Shown one piece after another: positions 25,585 to 35,504 of a stretch of DNA of 64,000 nt (the stretch's first letter is position 1; each line of letters opens with the position of its first letter). Made by a program: the position numbers and the translations under genes. The DNA comes from Flavobacterium profundi (GTDB taxonomy: Bacteria > Bacteroidota > Bacteroidia > Flavobacteriales > Flavobacteriaceae). Under the pieces are notes generated by a model that did not search any database, had not been told where the DNA came from, and saw only the letters and a program-made list of their open reading frames with translations. The stretch lies in the NCBI RefSeq assembly GCF_006491645.1, contig NZ_VDCZ01000008.1:1-64000 (forward strand), written 5' to 3'.

Positions 25585-26297
25585 TGCTTATAAAAACAAA
25601 AGCAATTGTAATTTCTTCTGTAAAGTATAATGACAAAAGTTTGATTGTTAAGTGTTTGACAAGAGAAGAAGGAGTGCAGACCTATTTTATACACAACGCT
25701 TTTACGGGTAAAAATAACAAGCAAAAAAAGGTTTTTTTTCAACCGTTGAATCAAATTGAAATTGAAGCCAATCATAATCTCAAAAAAAACTTGCACCGAA
25801 TCAAAGAGGTTAAAATTTATTATCCATATCATTCGGTTTATTTAGATATTACAAAATCCTCTATTGTATTATTTTTGTCTGAAATGCTGCATTATACTAT
25901 TAAAGAACATTGGAAAGACGAACACTTATTTGATTATTTAGAAACATCTTTGCAATGGTTTGATACACACGATGATAGCTTTAATTTTCATTTGATATTA
26001 TTAATGCAGTTGACCAAATTTCTTGGTTTTTATCCTCAAGAAAATCATATCGAAAATAATTTTTTTAATATAAGTGAAGGCGTTTTTACGGAGTTCCCTG
26101 CGTTACATTCTTTATCTGAAGAAGAATCGATGCTTTTAAAAAAATTACTTGCTTTAAATATATATACAACAGAAAAACTTTTTTCATCTAATCAAAGAAG
26201 AATTTTACTTAAAACAATCATTGATTACTATAGTTTTAATATTGAAAACAGTAAGAAAATTAAGTCAATAGATGTTTTAACACAAATTTTCGAATAG
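25584..26297 (+). CDS. recO: DNA repair protein RecO
   Basis: Protein of 237 residues, starting within the last base of the porZ stop codon. The N-terminal OB-fold (IKTKAIVISSVKYNDKSLIVKCLTREEG) and the following helical part match RecO, which loads RecA with RecR onto SSB-coated DNA. Bacteroidota RecO proteins often lack the Cys zinc site, as here. The overlap suggests coupling with porZ. Confidence 0.9.
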   Translation: MLIKTKAIVISSVKYNDKSLIVKCLTREEGVQTYFIHNAFTGKNNKQKKVFFQPLNQIEIEANHNLKKNLHRIKEVKIYYPYHSVYLDITKSSIVLFLSEMLHYTIKEHWKDEHLFDYLETSLQWFDTHDDSFNFHLILLMQLTKFLGFYPQENHIENNFFNISEGVFTEFPALHSLSEEESMLLKKLLALNIYTTEKLFSSNQRRILLKTIIDYYSFNIENSKKIKSIDVLTQIFE

Positions 26298-26341
26298 ATA
26301 TAATTTGTGATTTTTAAAAAATTGAGCGTAAAAAGAATCAG

Positions 26342-26740
26342 TTATTCAACTCTTTCAAATTTTTGTGAATAGCCTTCCAAAGAAAAAAAATCTAAAATTA
26401 AATATCCATTTTCCATTTTAAAGAAAATGGTAGCAATGTTAGTCCCTTCGCAATTGGTGTGAATTTTTTTGTCCAATACATCGTAAGTCCCCGAAGTCCT
26501 AATTTCATCGGAATAAGGATTACATAATGAGGTATTAGTAGTTATAATTCCGTTATTTTTAAAAGTTAAAGTTCTTGTGCTTTCTATGGGAAGAAAAGTT
26601 CCACTGCCATCACCCGGATCTGCTAATACTTCAATTAATTTCCAATTACCAACAAACTCATTATCTGGACAGTCGTGATCATCATCACTACAAGAAAAGA
26701 AAAGAATAACTACAATAAGAGTAAAAAAAGTTTTTTTCAT
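26342..26740 (-). CDS. Lipocalin-like lipoprotein
   Basis: From the ATG at 26740 the protein has 132 residues: KKTFFTLIVVILFFSCSDDD is a lipoprotein signal with an acidic export tether. The mature part FVGNWKLIEVLADPGDG ... YLILDFFSLEGYSQKFERVE has the GxW start and alternating strands of the lipocalin-like (DUF4488-type) families common in Flavobacterium. Ligand unknown. Convergent with recO. Confidence 0.75.
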   Translation of the reverse strand: MKKTFFTLIVVILFFSCSDDDHDCPDNEFVGNWKLIEVLADPGDGSGTFLPIESTRTLTFKNNGIITTNTSLCNPYSDEIRTSGTYDVLDKKIHTNCEGTNIATIFFKMENGYLILDFFSLEGYSQKFERVE

Positions 26741-26819
26741 GACGTTGTACTTGTTCGTTTTCATTCTAGATGATTTTTTTGCTAAAAAGTTGCGCTGTAA
26801 TAAAAAAGAATTTTCATAG

Positions 26820-27260
26820 TCAAGTGATTACGCGAAGCAGTTCTCTTTCTAGTCTGTCAAAATTCTCTTCGTTTTTAGAGCCTGCGAAAGATTTAATTTT
26901 TTCACATTCCGTAACCGATTTAAAAATCATTCGAAAAGCAATCTCGGAACTTTTCTCATCTATTTTTTTAAAATGTATTTCCATGTTGAATAATGGTTGA
27001 GAGATTCTTTTCCAAGCCACTAATTTTTCAGGTTGTACAACCGTAAAAACCGATTCATTTTCATAATTTCCTTTTTCTGGACCGTGCATAGTTAAAACCC
27101 ATTTTCCATCGGGTTGTAAGTTAAACTCATGAATAGTATTCGTAAATCCTTCAGGACCCCACCAATTTTTTAAATGTTGTGGTTGTGCAAAAGCTTGATA
27201 TACTTTTTCAACAGGTGTTTCTAAAATTCTAGAGCTATAAATTTCATTTTCAGCAATCAT
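26820..27260 (-). CDS. SRPBCC (AHSA1-type) domain protein
   Basis: Protein of 146 residues: SSRILETPVEKVYQAFAQPQ, LKNWWGPEGFTNTIHEF and KGNYENESVFTVVQPEKLVAW are the signature segments of AHSA1/START-like SRPBCC proteins. These form a helix-grip pocket that binds small hydrophobic ligands; no catalytic function can be assigned. Located 13 nt after a DJ-1-like gene on the same strand, so cotranscription is likely. Confidence 0.88.
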   Translation of the reverse strand: MIAENEIYSSRILETPVEKVYQAFAQPQHLKNWWGPEGFTNTIHEFNLQPDGKWVLTMHGPEKGNYENESVFTVVQPEKLVAWKRISQPLFNMEIHFKKIDEKSSEIAFRMIFKSVTECEKIKSFAGSKNEENFDRLERELLRVIT

Positions 27261-27273
27261 ATTTCAAACTTTT

Positions 27274-28026
27274 TTAGTCTTTCCAGTTTTGAAGGCGGTC
27301 TAAATATAAATAACTTTCTACAAATTTACGGTGTTCGGGTGACGTCATCTTTTCTAACAATTGTAATGCAGAAATATAACTTGCTAAATTTCCATTTGAA
27401 GAAAGAAACTTACCATCCTCCATATAGGTTACCAAACTGTCGTTTTGTACTTTTAAATTAGGATAGTCTATCTGCAATTGTTTTCCTCCTCCAATCCAAG
27501 TCACAATCTTATGTCCGTCTGCTATTCCTGAAGCTCCAATTAATTGAGCTCCACCACAATTACTTACTGTGTACTCAGTCTCTTTATTTTTATTCTTAAT
27601 AAAATCAACTATATTTTTGTTGTGTACTTGTGCATACATATCATAGGCACTTGGAACAAATAGTGCGGTTAGTTTTGGACAGTCTTCAAACGTATAGTCT
27701 GGAACAAAGTGTAACCCTTCTTCGGTTGTAATTGGGTTTTTAGTTTCGGCAATTGCAACGACATTAAAAAGTTGTTTGCCATCTTCTGTTGGTTTACCAA
27801 AAACGTCTGAAGTTGCCACAACTTCACTCTGCAAAGCACCATTGTACATCAGCAATCCAATTGTAGGAAGTTCCGGATTAAAAGGTTTTAGATGTTTGGT
27901 AAAAGTGTCTGATTTACTTGCTATTACTTCTTTTGAAGTTTCTGTGGCTTCCTTGTTTTTGTTATGGGAAGTACAAGCGATTAAGTTTATAAAAAAAAGA
28001 CCTAAAATCAGTAGATATGCTTTCAT
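27274..28026 (-). CDS. DJ-1/PfpI-family lipoprotein
   Basis: Protein of 250 residues. N-terminal AYLLILGLFFINLIACTSHN is a lipoprotein signal with lipobox IAC. The core has the DJ-1/PfpI fold: PTIGLLMYNGALQSEV, LTALFVPSAYDMY and a nucleophile-elbow Cys in EYTVSNCGGAQLIGASG. Family members are glyoxalase-like or amidase-type enzymes; a lipid-anchored version is less common. The following SRPBCC gene is probably in the same unit. Confidence 0.85.
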   Translation of the reverse strand: MKAYLLILGLFFINLIACTSHNKNKEATETSKEVIASKSDTFTKHLKPFNPELPTIGLLMYNGALQSEVVATSDVFGKPTEDGKQLFNVVAIAETKNPITTEEGLHFVPDYTFEDCPKLTALFVPSAYDMYAQVHNKNIVDFIKNKNKETEYTVSNCGGAQLIGASGIADGHKIVTWIGGGKQLQIDYPNLKVQNDSLVTYMEDGKFLSSNGNLASYISALQLLEKMTSPEHRKFVESYLYLDRLQNWKD

Positions 28027-28298
28027 TCTTTGAGTTGTGTTTGTAACAAAATAAGAGTATCAAAGTTACGTAAAGTATTTCTTAAAAAAGGATCAAGAAT
28101 ATTAGAATTAAAATATTTTATCCTTTTTCATTTATGAGCCTTTAAAAAAGCTACTAAGCCCTTTTAAAGCTTTATATAAGTGGAGTAAGATAGGAGGAAT
28201 TAATGCAACAACAGACTACCCCTCTTTTTTTGGTTAAAAAACCCCCACAATTATTTGAAATTTAGTATTTTCGCATCTTCAAATTAGAAAGCGATATA

Positions 28299-31200
28299 AT
28301 GAGTACTAAATTTACTGAATATAAAGGACTTGACTTGCCAACAGTTGCGTCTGAAGTATTGGATTTTTGGAAAAAAGAAAACATCTTCGATAAGAGTGTG
28401 AGCACTCGTGAAGGCAATACCCCTTATGTGTTTTTTGAAGGACCTCCTTCAGCAAATGGATTGCCTGGTATTCACCACGTAATGGCACGTGCTATTAAAG
28501 ATATTTTTTGTCGTTATAAAACGCAAAAAGGATTCCAAGTGAAGCGTAAAGCAGGTTGGGATACACATGGATTGCCTGTAGAATTAGGTACCGAAAAAGA
28601 ATTGGGTATTACTAAAGAAGATATTGGCACTAAAATAACGGTAGCAGAATACAACGAAGCATGTAAACGTACGGTAATGCGTTATACTGATGTTTGGAAT
28701 GATCTTACCGAAAAAATGGGATATTGGGTAGATATGGAAAATCCATATATTACTTACAAATCCAAATATATGGAAACCGTTTGGTGGTTGTTGAAGCAAA
28801 TTTATGATAAAGATTTATTGTACAAAGGCTACACGATTCAACCGTATTCTCCAAAAGCAGGAACGGGTTTATCTTCACATGAAGTAAATCAACCGGGAAG
28901 TTATAGAGATGTTACTGATACTACTGTGGTAGCTCAATTTAAAGCAATTACTGCAACATTACCAGGTTTTTTACAAGGATTAGGAGATATACATATCTTA
29001 GCTTGGACTACTACCCCATGGACATTGCCAAGTAACACGGCTTTAACAGTGGGACCAAAAATAGACTATGTTGTAATTGAAACTTTCAATCAATATACGT
29101 TCCGACCTGTAAAAGTGATTTTAGCAAAAAGCTTAGTAGGAAAACAATTTGGAAAAACCTATTTTGAATCAACAGAATCTAGTGATTTTGAAAACTTCAA
29201 TGAAGGTGATAAAAAAATTCCTTTTCAAATCATAAAAGAATTCAAAGGAGCTGATTTAGTAGGTATTCGTTACGAACAATTAATGCCATTGGTGTTGCCA
29301 AATGACAATCCAGAAAATGCTTTTAGAGTTATTGCTGGAGATTTTGTAACTACAGAAGATGGAACAGGAATTGTACATACAGCACCAACTTTTGGAGCAG
29401 ACGATGCTAAAGTGGCGAAAGAAGCTACGCCTGAAGTGCCACCTATGTTAGTTAAAGATACTAATGGGAATTTAGTACCTTTAGTAGATTTACAAGGAAG
29501 GTTTATTCAAGGTTTAGGTGACTATTCAGGGAAATACGTTAAAAATGAATATTACAACGATGGAGAAGCACCAGAACGTTCCGCTGATGTAGAAATTGCC
29601 ATCCAATTAAAAGAAGAAAACAAAGCTTTTAAGGTTGAAAAATATGTACACAGTTATCCGCATTGTTGGAGAACGGACAAGCCTATTTTATACTATCCTT
29701 TAGATTCTTGGTTTATTAAAGTTACTGAAGTAAAGGAGCGTATGTTTGATTTAAACGAAACCATTAACTGGAAACCAAAGGCAACTGGAGAAGGACGTTT
29801 TGGAAATTGGTTGAAGAATGCAAACGACTGGAATTTATCGCGCTCTAGATATTGGGGAATACCCTTACCTATCTGGAGAAATGAAGAAGGAACAGAAGAG
29901 ATTATCATTGGTTCTGTAGAAGAGTTATACTTTGAAATTGAAAAAGCAATAGCGGCTGGTTTCCAAAAAGAAAATCCATATAAGGAATTTGTGATTGGAA
30001 ACATGTCGGAAGAAAACTATGAATTAGTTGACTTACATAAAAATGTAGTAGACAACATCGTTTTAGTTTCTCCTTCTGGTAAACCAATGAAACGCGAAAC
30101 CGATTTAATTGATGTTTGGTTCGATTCAGGTGCGATGCCTTATGCACAATGGCATTATCCCTTTGAAAACAAAGATAAAATTGATGCAAATAAAGATTTT
30201 CCTGCCGATTTTATAGCAGAAGGTGTGGATCAAACGCGTGGATGGTTTTATACACTACATGCTATTGGAACCTTAGTTTTTGATAAAATTGCGTATAAAA
30301 ATGTGGTTTCAAATGGATTAGTACTAGATAAAAACGGACAAAAAATGTCGAAACGTTTAGGTAATGCAGTAGATCCTTTTACCACTTTAGCAGAATATGG
30401 ACCTGATGCTACACGTTGGTATATGATTTCAAATGCCAATCCTTGGGACAACTTAAAGTTTGATATTGAAGGTGTTGCAGAAGTAAGAAGAAAATTCTTT
30501 GGAACACTATATAATACTTATTCTTTCTTTGCGTTATATGCCAATATTGATGGATTTAAGTACAATGAAGTAGAAATCTCTTTAAATGAAAGACCAGAAA
30601 TTGATCGTTGGATTTTATCTGAATTGCATACTTTAATTAAAACTGTAGATGAGGCTTATGCTGATTATGAACCAACCAAAGCAACACGTGCTATATCTGA
30701 CTTTGTACAGGAAAACTTGAGCAATTGGTATGTTCGTTTGTGTAGAAGAAGATTTTGGAAAGGAGAGTATGGAACAGATAAAATTGCAGCTTATCAAACG
30801 CTTTATACGTGTTTAGTAACCGTTGCTAAATTAAGTGCTCCAGTTGCTCCATTCTTTATGGATCGTTTGTATAAAGATTTAAATGCAACTACTGGGAAAG
30901 AAGTTTTTGAAAGTGTACATTTAGCGGAATTCCCTGTGACGGTTGAAAACTTTGTTGATAAATCACTAGAGAGTAGAATGTGGAAAGCACAGACTGTTTC
31001 CTCTTTAGTATTGTCTTTACGTAAAAAAGAGATGATCAAAGTGCGTCAACCGCTGCAAAGAGTAATGATTCCAGTACTTGACAATACTTTTAAGTCTGAA
31101 ATTGAGGCCGTTGCAGACCTAATAAAAGCAGAAGTAAATGTAAAAGAAATTGAGTTGTTAGATGATGCTTCAGGCGTATTGGTAAAACAAATTAAACCAA

Positions 31201-31700
31201 ATTTTAAAGCATTAGGACCACGTTTTGGCAAAGATATGGGTCTGGTTTCCAAAGAGATACAAAATATGGCGCCAGAACAGATCAATCAATTAGATAAAGA
31301 CGGTGAAATAATGCTTGAAATATCAGGAAAAAGTATTACTTTAACAACCGAAGATGTGGAGATTTCTTCACAAGATATTCCGGGTTGGTTAGTAGCAAAT
31401 TCCAATGGAATAACAGTAGCATTAGACATTACGATAGATGATCAACTACGTAATGAAGGTGTTGCAAGAGAGTTAGTAAATAGAATTCAGAATATTAGAA
31501 AAGATTCAGGATTTGAAGTAACGGATAAAATAAAAGTTCATATTCAAAATAATGCGGTAATAGAGCAATCTGTATTAGAAAATGAAACGTATATTAAGTC
31601 GGAAACACTAACCGAAGAATTAATTTTTATGCCTAAAATTGATAATGGTATAGAAATTGAGTTTGATGAAGTAAAAACAGTTGTGTTAATATCGAAATAG
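28299..31700 (+). CDS. ileS: Isoleucyl-tRNA synthetase
   Basis: Protein of 1133 residues, the long eukaryote-like IleS form found in Bacteroidota. The class I signatures are PPSANGLPGIHHVMAR (HIGH-type) and KMSKRLGN (KMSKS). WTTTPWTLPSNTAL marks the editing domain, and GVDQTRGWFY is also conserved. It charges tRNA-Ile with isoleucine. The 272-nt upstream gap has a weak -7-like TATTTTCG near 28265 and no recognised riboswitch. The CAU tRNA at 50220 may be one of its substrates once lysidine-modified. Confidence 0.96.
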   Translation: MSTKFTEYKGLDLPTVASEVLDFWKKENIFDKSVSTREGNTPYVFFEGPPSANGLPGIHHVMARAIKDIFCRYKTQKGFQVKRKAGWDTHGLPVELGTEKELGITKEDIGTKITVAEYNEACKRTVMRYTDVWNDLTEKMGYWVDMENPYITYKSKYMETVWWLLKQIYDKDLLYKGYTIQPYSPKAGTGLSSHEVNQPGSYRDVTDTTVVAQFKAITATLPGFLQGLGDIHILAWTTTPWTLPSNTALTVGPKIDYVVIETFNQYTFRPVKVILAKSLVGKQFGKTYFESTESSDFENFNEGDKKIPFQIIKEFKGADLVGIRYEQLMPLVLPNDNPENAFRVIAGDFVTTEDGTGIVHTAPTFGADDAKVAKEATPEVPPMLVKDTNGNLVPLVDLQGRFIQGLGDYSGKYVKNEYYNDGEAPERSADVEIAIQLKEENKAFKVEKYVHSYPHCWRTDKPILYYPLDSWFIKVTEVKERMFDLNETINWKPKATGEGRFGNWLKNANDWNLSRSRYWGIPLPIWRNEEGTEEIIIGSVEELYFEIEKAIAAGFQKENPYKEFVIGNMSEENYELVDLHKNVVDNIVLVSPSGKPMKRETDLIDVWFDSGAMPYAQWHYPFENKDKIDANKDFPADFIAEGVDQTRGWFYTLHAIGTLVFDKIAYKNVVSNGLVLDKNGQKMSKRLGNAVDPFTTLAEYGPDATRWYMISNANPWDNLKFDIEGVAEVRRKFFGTLYNTYSFFALYANIDGFKYNEVEISLNERPEIDRWILSELHTLIKTVDEAYADYEPTKATRAISDFVQENLSNWYVRLCRRRFWKGEYGTDKIAAYQTLYTCLVTVAKLSAPVAPFFMDRLYKDLNATTGKEVFESVHLAEFPVTVENFVDKSLESRMWKAQTVSSLVLSLRKKEMIKVRQPLQRVMIPVLDNTFKSEIEAVADLIKAEVNVKEIELLDDASGVLVKQIKPNFKALGPRFGKDMGLVSKEIQNMAPEQINQLDKDGEIMLEISGKSITLTTEDVEISSQDIPGWLVANSNGITVALDITIDDQLRNEGVARELVNRIQNIRKDSGFEVTDKIKVHIQNNAVIEQSVLENETYIKSETLTEELIFMPKIDNGIEIEFDEVKTVVLISK

Positions 31701-31757
31701 GGTCTAAAATAAACTCTTTTTAGATATGATTTATTAGTAATAACCTTAATACATAGA

Positions 31758-32141
31758 ATGATGGTTGATGAAAAATTAAGATATTCAGACGCAGATTTAG
31801 CTGAGTTTAAAGAAATTTTATTAAAAAAAATAGAGAAAGCACAAGCCGATTTGGATTTAATTAGAAGTGCTTACATGAATGATTTAAATAATGGTACTGA
31901 CGATACTTCACCAACTTTCAAGGCATTTGAAGAAGGAAGTGAAACCATGTCAAAAGAAGCAAACTCACAGTTGGCTACTCGTCAAGAAAAGTTTATTAGA
32001 GATTTAAAGAATGCTTTATTCCGTGTTGAAAATAAAACGTATGGTGTATGCAAGGTTACAGGTAAATTAATTAGTAAGGAGCGTTTAAAAGTAGTTCCTC
32101 ATGCCACTATGAGTATCGAAGCAAAAAATTCGCAACGTTAA
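31758..32141 (+). CDS. TraR/DksA-like protein with degenerate zinc finger
   Basis: Protein of 127 residues (a start at 31761 is equally possible). The coiled-coil region FKEILLKKIEKAQADLDLI and the C-terminal NKTYGVCKVTGKLISKERL, then VVPHATMSIEAKN, define the TraR/DksA-type family common in Bacteroidota. Only one Cys of the four-Cys zinc finger remains, as is usual for this subfamily. Members bind RNA polymerase in the secondary channel; whether this one responds to ppGpp is unknown. Between ileS and lspA, as in related genomes. Confidence 0.88.
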   Translation: MMVDEKLRYSDADLAEFKEILLKKIEKAQADLDLIRSAYMNDLNNGTDDTSPTFKAFEEGSETMSKEANSQLATRQEKFIRDLKNALFRVENKTYGVCKVTGKLISKERLKVVPHATMSIEAKNSQR

Positions 32142-32161
32142 TCTTATTATAAAATTACATT

Positions 32162-32191
32162 AACGCTCCTACAGGAGCGTTTTTTTTTAGT
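32162..32191 (+). terminator. Terminator after the DksA-like gene
   Basis: Stem AACGCTCCT/AGGAGCGTT with a very short loop, followed by a run of T. Confidence 0.8.
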
Positions 32192-32223
32192 AAAATCCTT
32201 ATTTTTGTTCAAATTTTAACAGA

Positions 32224-32832
32224 ATGTCATTAAAGAAAGCTTATATAATAGTTGTCCTTATTCTACTTGTTGATCAAATCTCTAAGATTTATATCAAAAC
32301 ACATTTTTTTATTAATGAAGAAATAAAAGTTTTTGGTTTAGACTGGTTTCGTATTCATTTTATTGAAAATGAAGGGATGGCTTGGGGAGCAGTAATACCA
32401 GGTGAGTATGGAAAGCTAGCACTTACTCTTTTTCGCTTACTAGTTGTTCCTGGTATAGCTTGGTGGCTTTGGGATTCGGTTAAGAAGAAACAATCCAAAT
32501 ATTTAATTGTAGCAATCTCTCTTATTTTAGCAGGAGCAATAGGTAATATTATTGATTCTGTTTTTTATGGTGTTGTTTTCAATGATAGTTATCATCAAGT
32601 GGCAACAGCTTTCTCTGGTGATCCATACGGGACATGGTTTCATGGTGAAGTAGTAGATATGTTATATTTTCCTTTTTGGGAAGGTAACTTACCCGAATGG
32701 TTGCCTTTTTGGGGAGGTAAACATTTTTCCTTTTTTAATGCTATTTTCAATATTGCTGACATGGCCATATCTACTGGAGTAGGTATTTTAATTGTATTTA
32801 ATAAGAGAGCTTTTGCGAATAAAAAGGAATAA
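32224..32832 (+). CDS. lspA: Lipoprotein signal peptidase II
   Basis: Protein of 202 residues with four transmembrane helices. The two catalytic aspartates lie in GAIGNIIDSVFYG and FNIADMAIS, and the first-helix signature LLVDQISKIYIK is also present. It cleaves the signal of prolipoproteins in the inner membrane and would process the several lipoproteins encoded nearby. Somewhat longer than the E. coli enzyme because of an extended loop, usual for Bacteroidota. Confidence 0.95.
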   Translation: MSLKKAYIIVVLILLVDQISKIYIKTHFFINEEIKVFGLDWFRIHFIENEGMAWGAVIPGEYGKLALTLFRLLVVPGIAWWLWDSVKKKQSKYLIVAISLILAGAIGNIIDSVFYGVVFNDSYHQVATAFSGDPYGTWFHGEVVDMLYFPFWEGNLPEWLPFWGGKHFSFFNAIFNIADMAISTGVGILIVFNKRAFANKKE

Positions 32833-32894
32833 TTGTTCTATACTTACTTTCAACTTCTTATTTTTTCCACTTAATTAAAATAGCAAAATAGATT

Positions 32895-33761
32895 TTAAGC
32901 TATGTTTTTATGGGTATCAATGATTGCTTTTTCGTTTTTATAGTCTATCCATGCTTGGCCTTTTCTTTTTCTCATGAAATTATCAAAATGGCGCATGATA
33001 AATACATTGTACACTGCTTTGAAAAGATGTTTCGGTTTTTTAGGTAACGCTCTTAAGCTCATCGAAAAACCTGGTGTTATGTATTTCATGTAATGCCAAT
33101 ATCCTTCAGGCATGTATAACATTTCTCCATGATTTAAATTACAGATAAATCCTTTGGCCTTTTTTAAAGCTGGGAATTTTTCAAAATCAGGATTTTCAAA
33201 ATCAATATCTTCTCTTGAAATCAAGGAGTGAGGTATCTTATATAAATAAGGTGTGGCTTCTTGTGAAAATAAAATGCATTGTTTTTTTCCGTGAAAATGA
33301 AAATGTAAAATATTGGAATAATCAATATCATAATGCATGAATACTTTTGAGTTCTCTCCGCCAAAGAACAACATAGGAAGTTGTTTGATTAGTTTTAATC
33401 CAATTTTAGGCCATTTAAAATCATTTTGGAGTGCAGGGGCCTCTTTCATTAAGTTGTATAGAAATATACGGTAATTTGTAGGTTTAGATTGTAATAAATC
33501 AATATAATCACTCATCTTCATTTTGGCATGAGCTTCATTAAAACCATCTTTATACGAAACCGGACGATCGTCATATAAGGGTACCGTTTTGTCTCCAGCA
33601 ATTGATTTAATATATTCTAAGTTCCATTTGGTATATGCAGGCCAGTCTTTAGTTAATTTCTCTATAACTACTGGTTTTTGTTTTTTTACGTAATGCGTAT
33701 AAAAATCTTCTTGAGAGATGGTCTCTACACGTTCTATTTCATTTAAATGTAGTGAAGACAT
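32895..33761 (-). CDS. Cupin-like (JmjC-type) oxygenase domain protein
   Basis: Protein of 288 residues of the cupin_8 family. The iron-binding residues are visible: His-x-Asp in MHYDIDYSNILHF and a distal His in YMPEGYWHYM. N-terminal YVKKQKPVVIEKLTKDWPAY is typical. Such proteins are 2-oxoglutarate- and Fe(II)-dependent oxygenases, often hydroxylases of proteins or small molecules; substrate unknown. Single gene on the - strand. Confidence 0.88.
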   Translation of the reverse strand: MSSLHLNEIERVETISQEDFYTHYVKKQKPVVIEKLTKDWPAYTKWNLEYIKSIAGDKTVPLYDDRPVSYKDGFNEAHAKMKMSDYIDLLQSKPTNYRIFLYNLMKEAPALQNDFKWPKIGLKLIKQLPMLFFGGENSKVFMHYDIDYSNILHFHFHGKKQCILFSQEATPYLYKIPHSLISREDIDFENPDFEKFPALKKAKGFICNLNHGEMLYMPEGYWHYMKYITPGFSMSLRALPKKPKHLFKAVYNVFIMRHFDNFMRKRKGQAWIDYKNEKAIIDTHKNIA

Positions 33762-33769
33762 ATAAAAAA

Positions 33770-33791
33770 TGCTCTAAGTTTTCTTAGAGCA
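33770..33791 (-). terminator. Terminator of bioB
   Basis: Stem TGCTCTAAG/CTTAGAGCA around a short loop; read on the - strand it is followed by a T-rich tract, just downstream of bioB. Confidence 0.75.
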
Positions 33792-33835
33792 AATTTATTT
33801 AATTGTTATCAAAATTTTAAAAAATTAAGAAAACT

Positions 33836-34921
33836 TTATTTTCCTTTTTGTGAAGCTTCTAAATTTCTTTCAATCACATGTCCAGGTCTAGTCCATTTTG
33901 GTTTTTCTCCAAGTGGTTGATATTGTGAATTTTCAGCTTCAACAGTTTCGGGTTGCATTTTTTTAATAAAAGGTTTTTGAGGTTCTAATCCTAATAATTC
34001 AAACATTTTCATGTCTTCATTTACATCAGGGTTAGGAGTAGTAAGCAATTTATCTCCTGCAAAAATAGAGTTTGCACCTGCAAAGAAACACATGGCTTGG
34101 CCTTCTCTACTCATTTGAGTTCTTCCAGCAGAAAGCCTTACTTGAGTTTCTGGCATTACAATACGTGTAGTTGCAACCATTCGAATCATATCCCAAATTT
34201 CAACTGGTTTTTCATTTTCCAATGGTGTACCTTCAACTGCAACTAAAGCATTAATTGGAACGGACTCCGGTTGGGGATTTAATGAAGCTAAAGCAACTAA
34301 CATTCCAGCTCTGTCTTCAATTTGTTCTCCCATACCAATAATTCCTCCACTACAAACGGTTACGTTTGTTTTTCTTACATTTTCAATAGTTTCTAAACGG
34401 TCTTCATAACCTCTAGTTGAAATTACTTCTTTATAATATTCTTCGGAAGAATCTAAATTATGATTGTAGGCATATAGCCCAGCTTCTGCTAAACGTTTTG
34501 CTTGATTTTCGGTAATCATTCCTAAAGTACAACAAACTTCCATATCAAGTTTGTTAATAGTTCTTACCATTTCTAAAACTTGATCAAACTCAGGACCATC
34601 TTTTACGTTTCTCCACGCAGCTCCCATACAAACTCGTGATGAACCTGAAGCTTTTGCTCTTAAAGCTTGCGCTTTTACCTGAGACACTGTCATTAAATCA
34701 TTACCTTCAATATTGGTATGATAACGTGCTGCTTGTGGACAATAGCCACAATCTTCAGGACACCCGCCAGTTTTTATCGAAAGTAGTGTGGAAACTTGTA
34801 CTACATTTGGATTATGGAATTGTCTATGTACACTTGCTGCTTCAAATAATAAATCCATTAAAGGTTTATTATAAAGTTGAATAATTTCTTCTTTAGTCCA
34901 ATTATATCTAATCGTATTCAT
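33836..34921 (-). CDS. bioB: Biotin synthase
   Basis: From the ATG at 34921 the protein has 361 residues. The radical-SAM cluster [15 protein letters not shown] (CxxxCxxC) and [26 protein letters not shown] and [12 protein letters not shown] are all BioB hallmarks. It inserts sulfur into dethiobiotin. A start at 34942 is possible but adds a basic leader that homologues usually lack. Single gene with its own terminator. Confidence 0.95.
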   Translation of the reverse strand: MNTIRYNWTKEEIIQLYNKPLMDLLFEAASVHRQFHNPNVVQVSTLLSIKTGGCPEDCGYCPQAARYHTNIEGNDLMTVSQVKAQALRAKASGSSRVCMGAAWRNVKDGPEFDQVLEMVRTINKLDMEVCCTLGMITENQAKRLAEAGLYAYNHNLDSSEEYYKEVISTRGYEDRLETIENVRKTNVTVCSGGIIGMGEQIEDRAGMLVALASLNPQPESVPINALVAVEGTPLENEKPVEIWDMIRMVATTRIVMPETQVRLSAGRTQMSREGQAMCFFAGANSIFAGDKLLTTPNPDVNEDMKMFELLGLEPQKPFIKKMQPETVEAENSQYQPLGEKPKWTRPGHVIERNLEASQKGK

Positions 34922-34985
34922 TAAAATTCTTTTAGTTTTCAAAAGTAGCGAATTAGTTTTGAACCAAAAAAAATTATTACTGCAA

Positions 34986-35429
34986 TTAATATTTAGAATT
35001 TACAACCACATCTTTCCAATACTGCATTAATGCAAATGAACCAATTAAACTTGAGGCAATACCTTCAAATAATAAAACACTAACATATTTAATAATATTG
35101 GTTTTCCCAACAAAGAAAAAAGTGTCAGATAGTTTACTTAAATACGATTCTCCACCTTTTAGATAGACGAAAATAATTAAACCTACAATTCCAAGAAACA
35201 CACCTATAATACCTGTTTTAAAACCAGAAATTAAATTCTCCAAATAATCTGATTTACCGTGATGAAAATTGTATTGTATGGTTCTGTTTATTCCATATAA
35301 CACAATAAATGCGTTCAAAATTCGTAGGTAATTTTTATCTGCTAAACCTACCATGTCCATAGTAAGAAAAAATAAGCCAATCCCTAAAAAAATGAGAAGG
35401 CCATTTTTAATTTCAATTGAGTTTTTCAT
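34986..35429 (-). CDS. Four-helix inner-membrane protein of unknown family
   Basis: Protein of 147 residues with about four hydrophobic helices ([20 protein letters not shown], then [35 protein letters not shown] and [20 protein letters not shown]). It resembles DUF4199-like Bacteroidota membrane proteins but I am not confident of the family. Stands alone between bioB and the HTTM gene. Confidence 0.65.
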   Translation of the reverse strand: MKNSIEIKNGLLIFLGIGLFFLTMDMVGLADKNYLRILNAFIVLYGINRTIQYNFHHGKSDYLENLISGFKTGIIGVFLGIVGLIIFVYLKGGESYLSKLSDTFFFVGKTNIIKYVSVLLFEGIASSLIGSFALMQYWKDVVVNSKY

Positions 35430-35504
35430 AATATGTTGATTTTTTGTTATCTATAAAGGTACGAAAAAATCATAATCCTTTGATTATCAAATTATAAAAA
35501 ATAG

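Noticed and set aside
28027..28298. T-box or other riboswitch before ileS
   Set aside because: No T-box consensus or antiterminator could be recognised; T-boxes are also not expected in this phylum. A 28084-28127 inverted repeat has no clear gene to serve.
31758..32141. Damaged zinc finger in the DksA-like protein
   Set aside because: Loss of the other Cys residues is usual in this Bacteroidota subfamily, so it is not a mutation signal.
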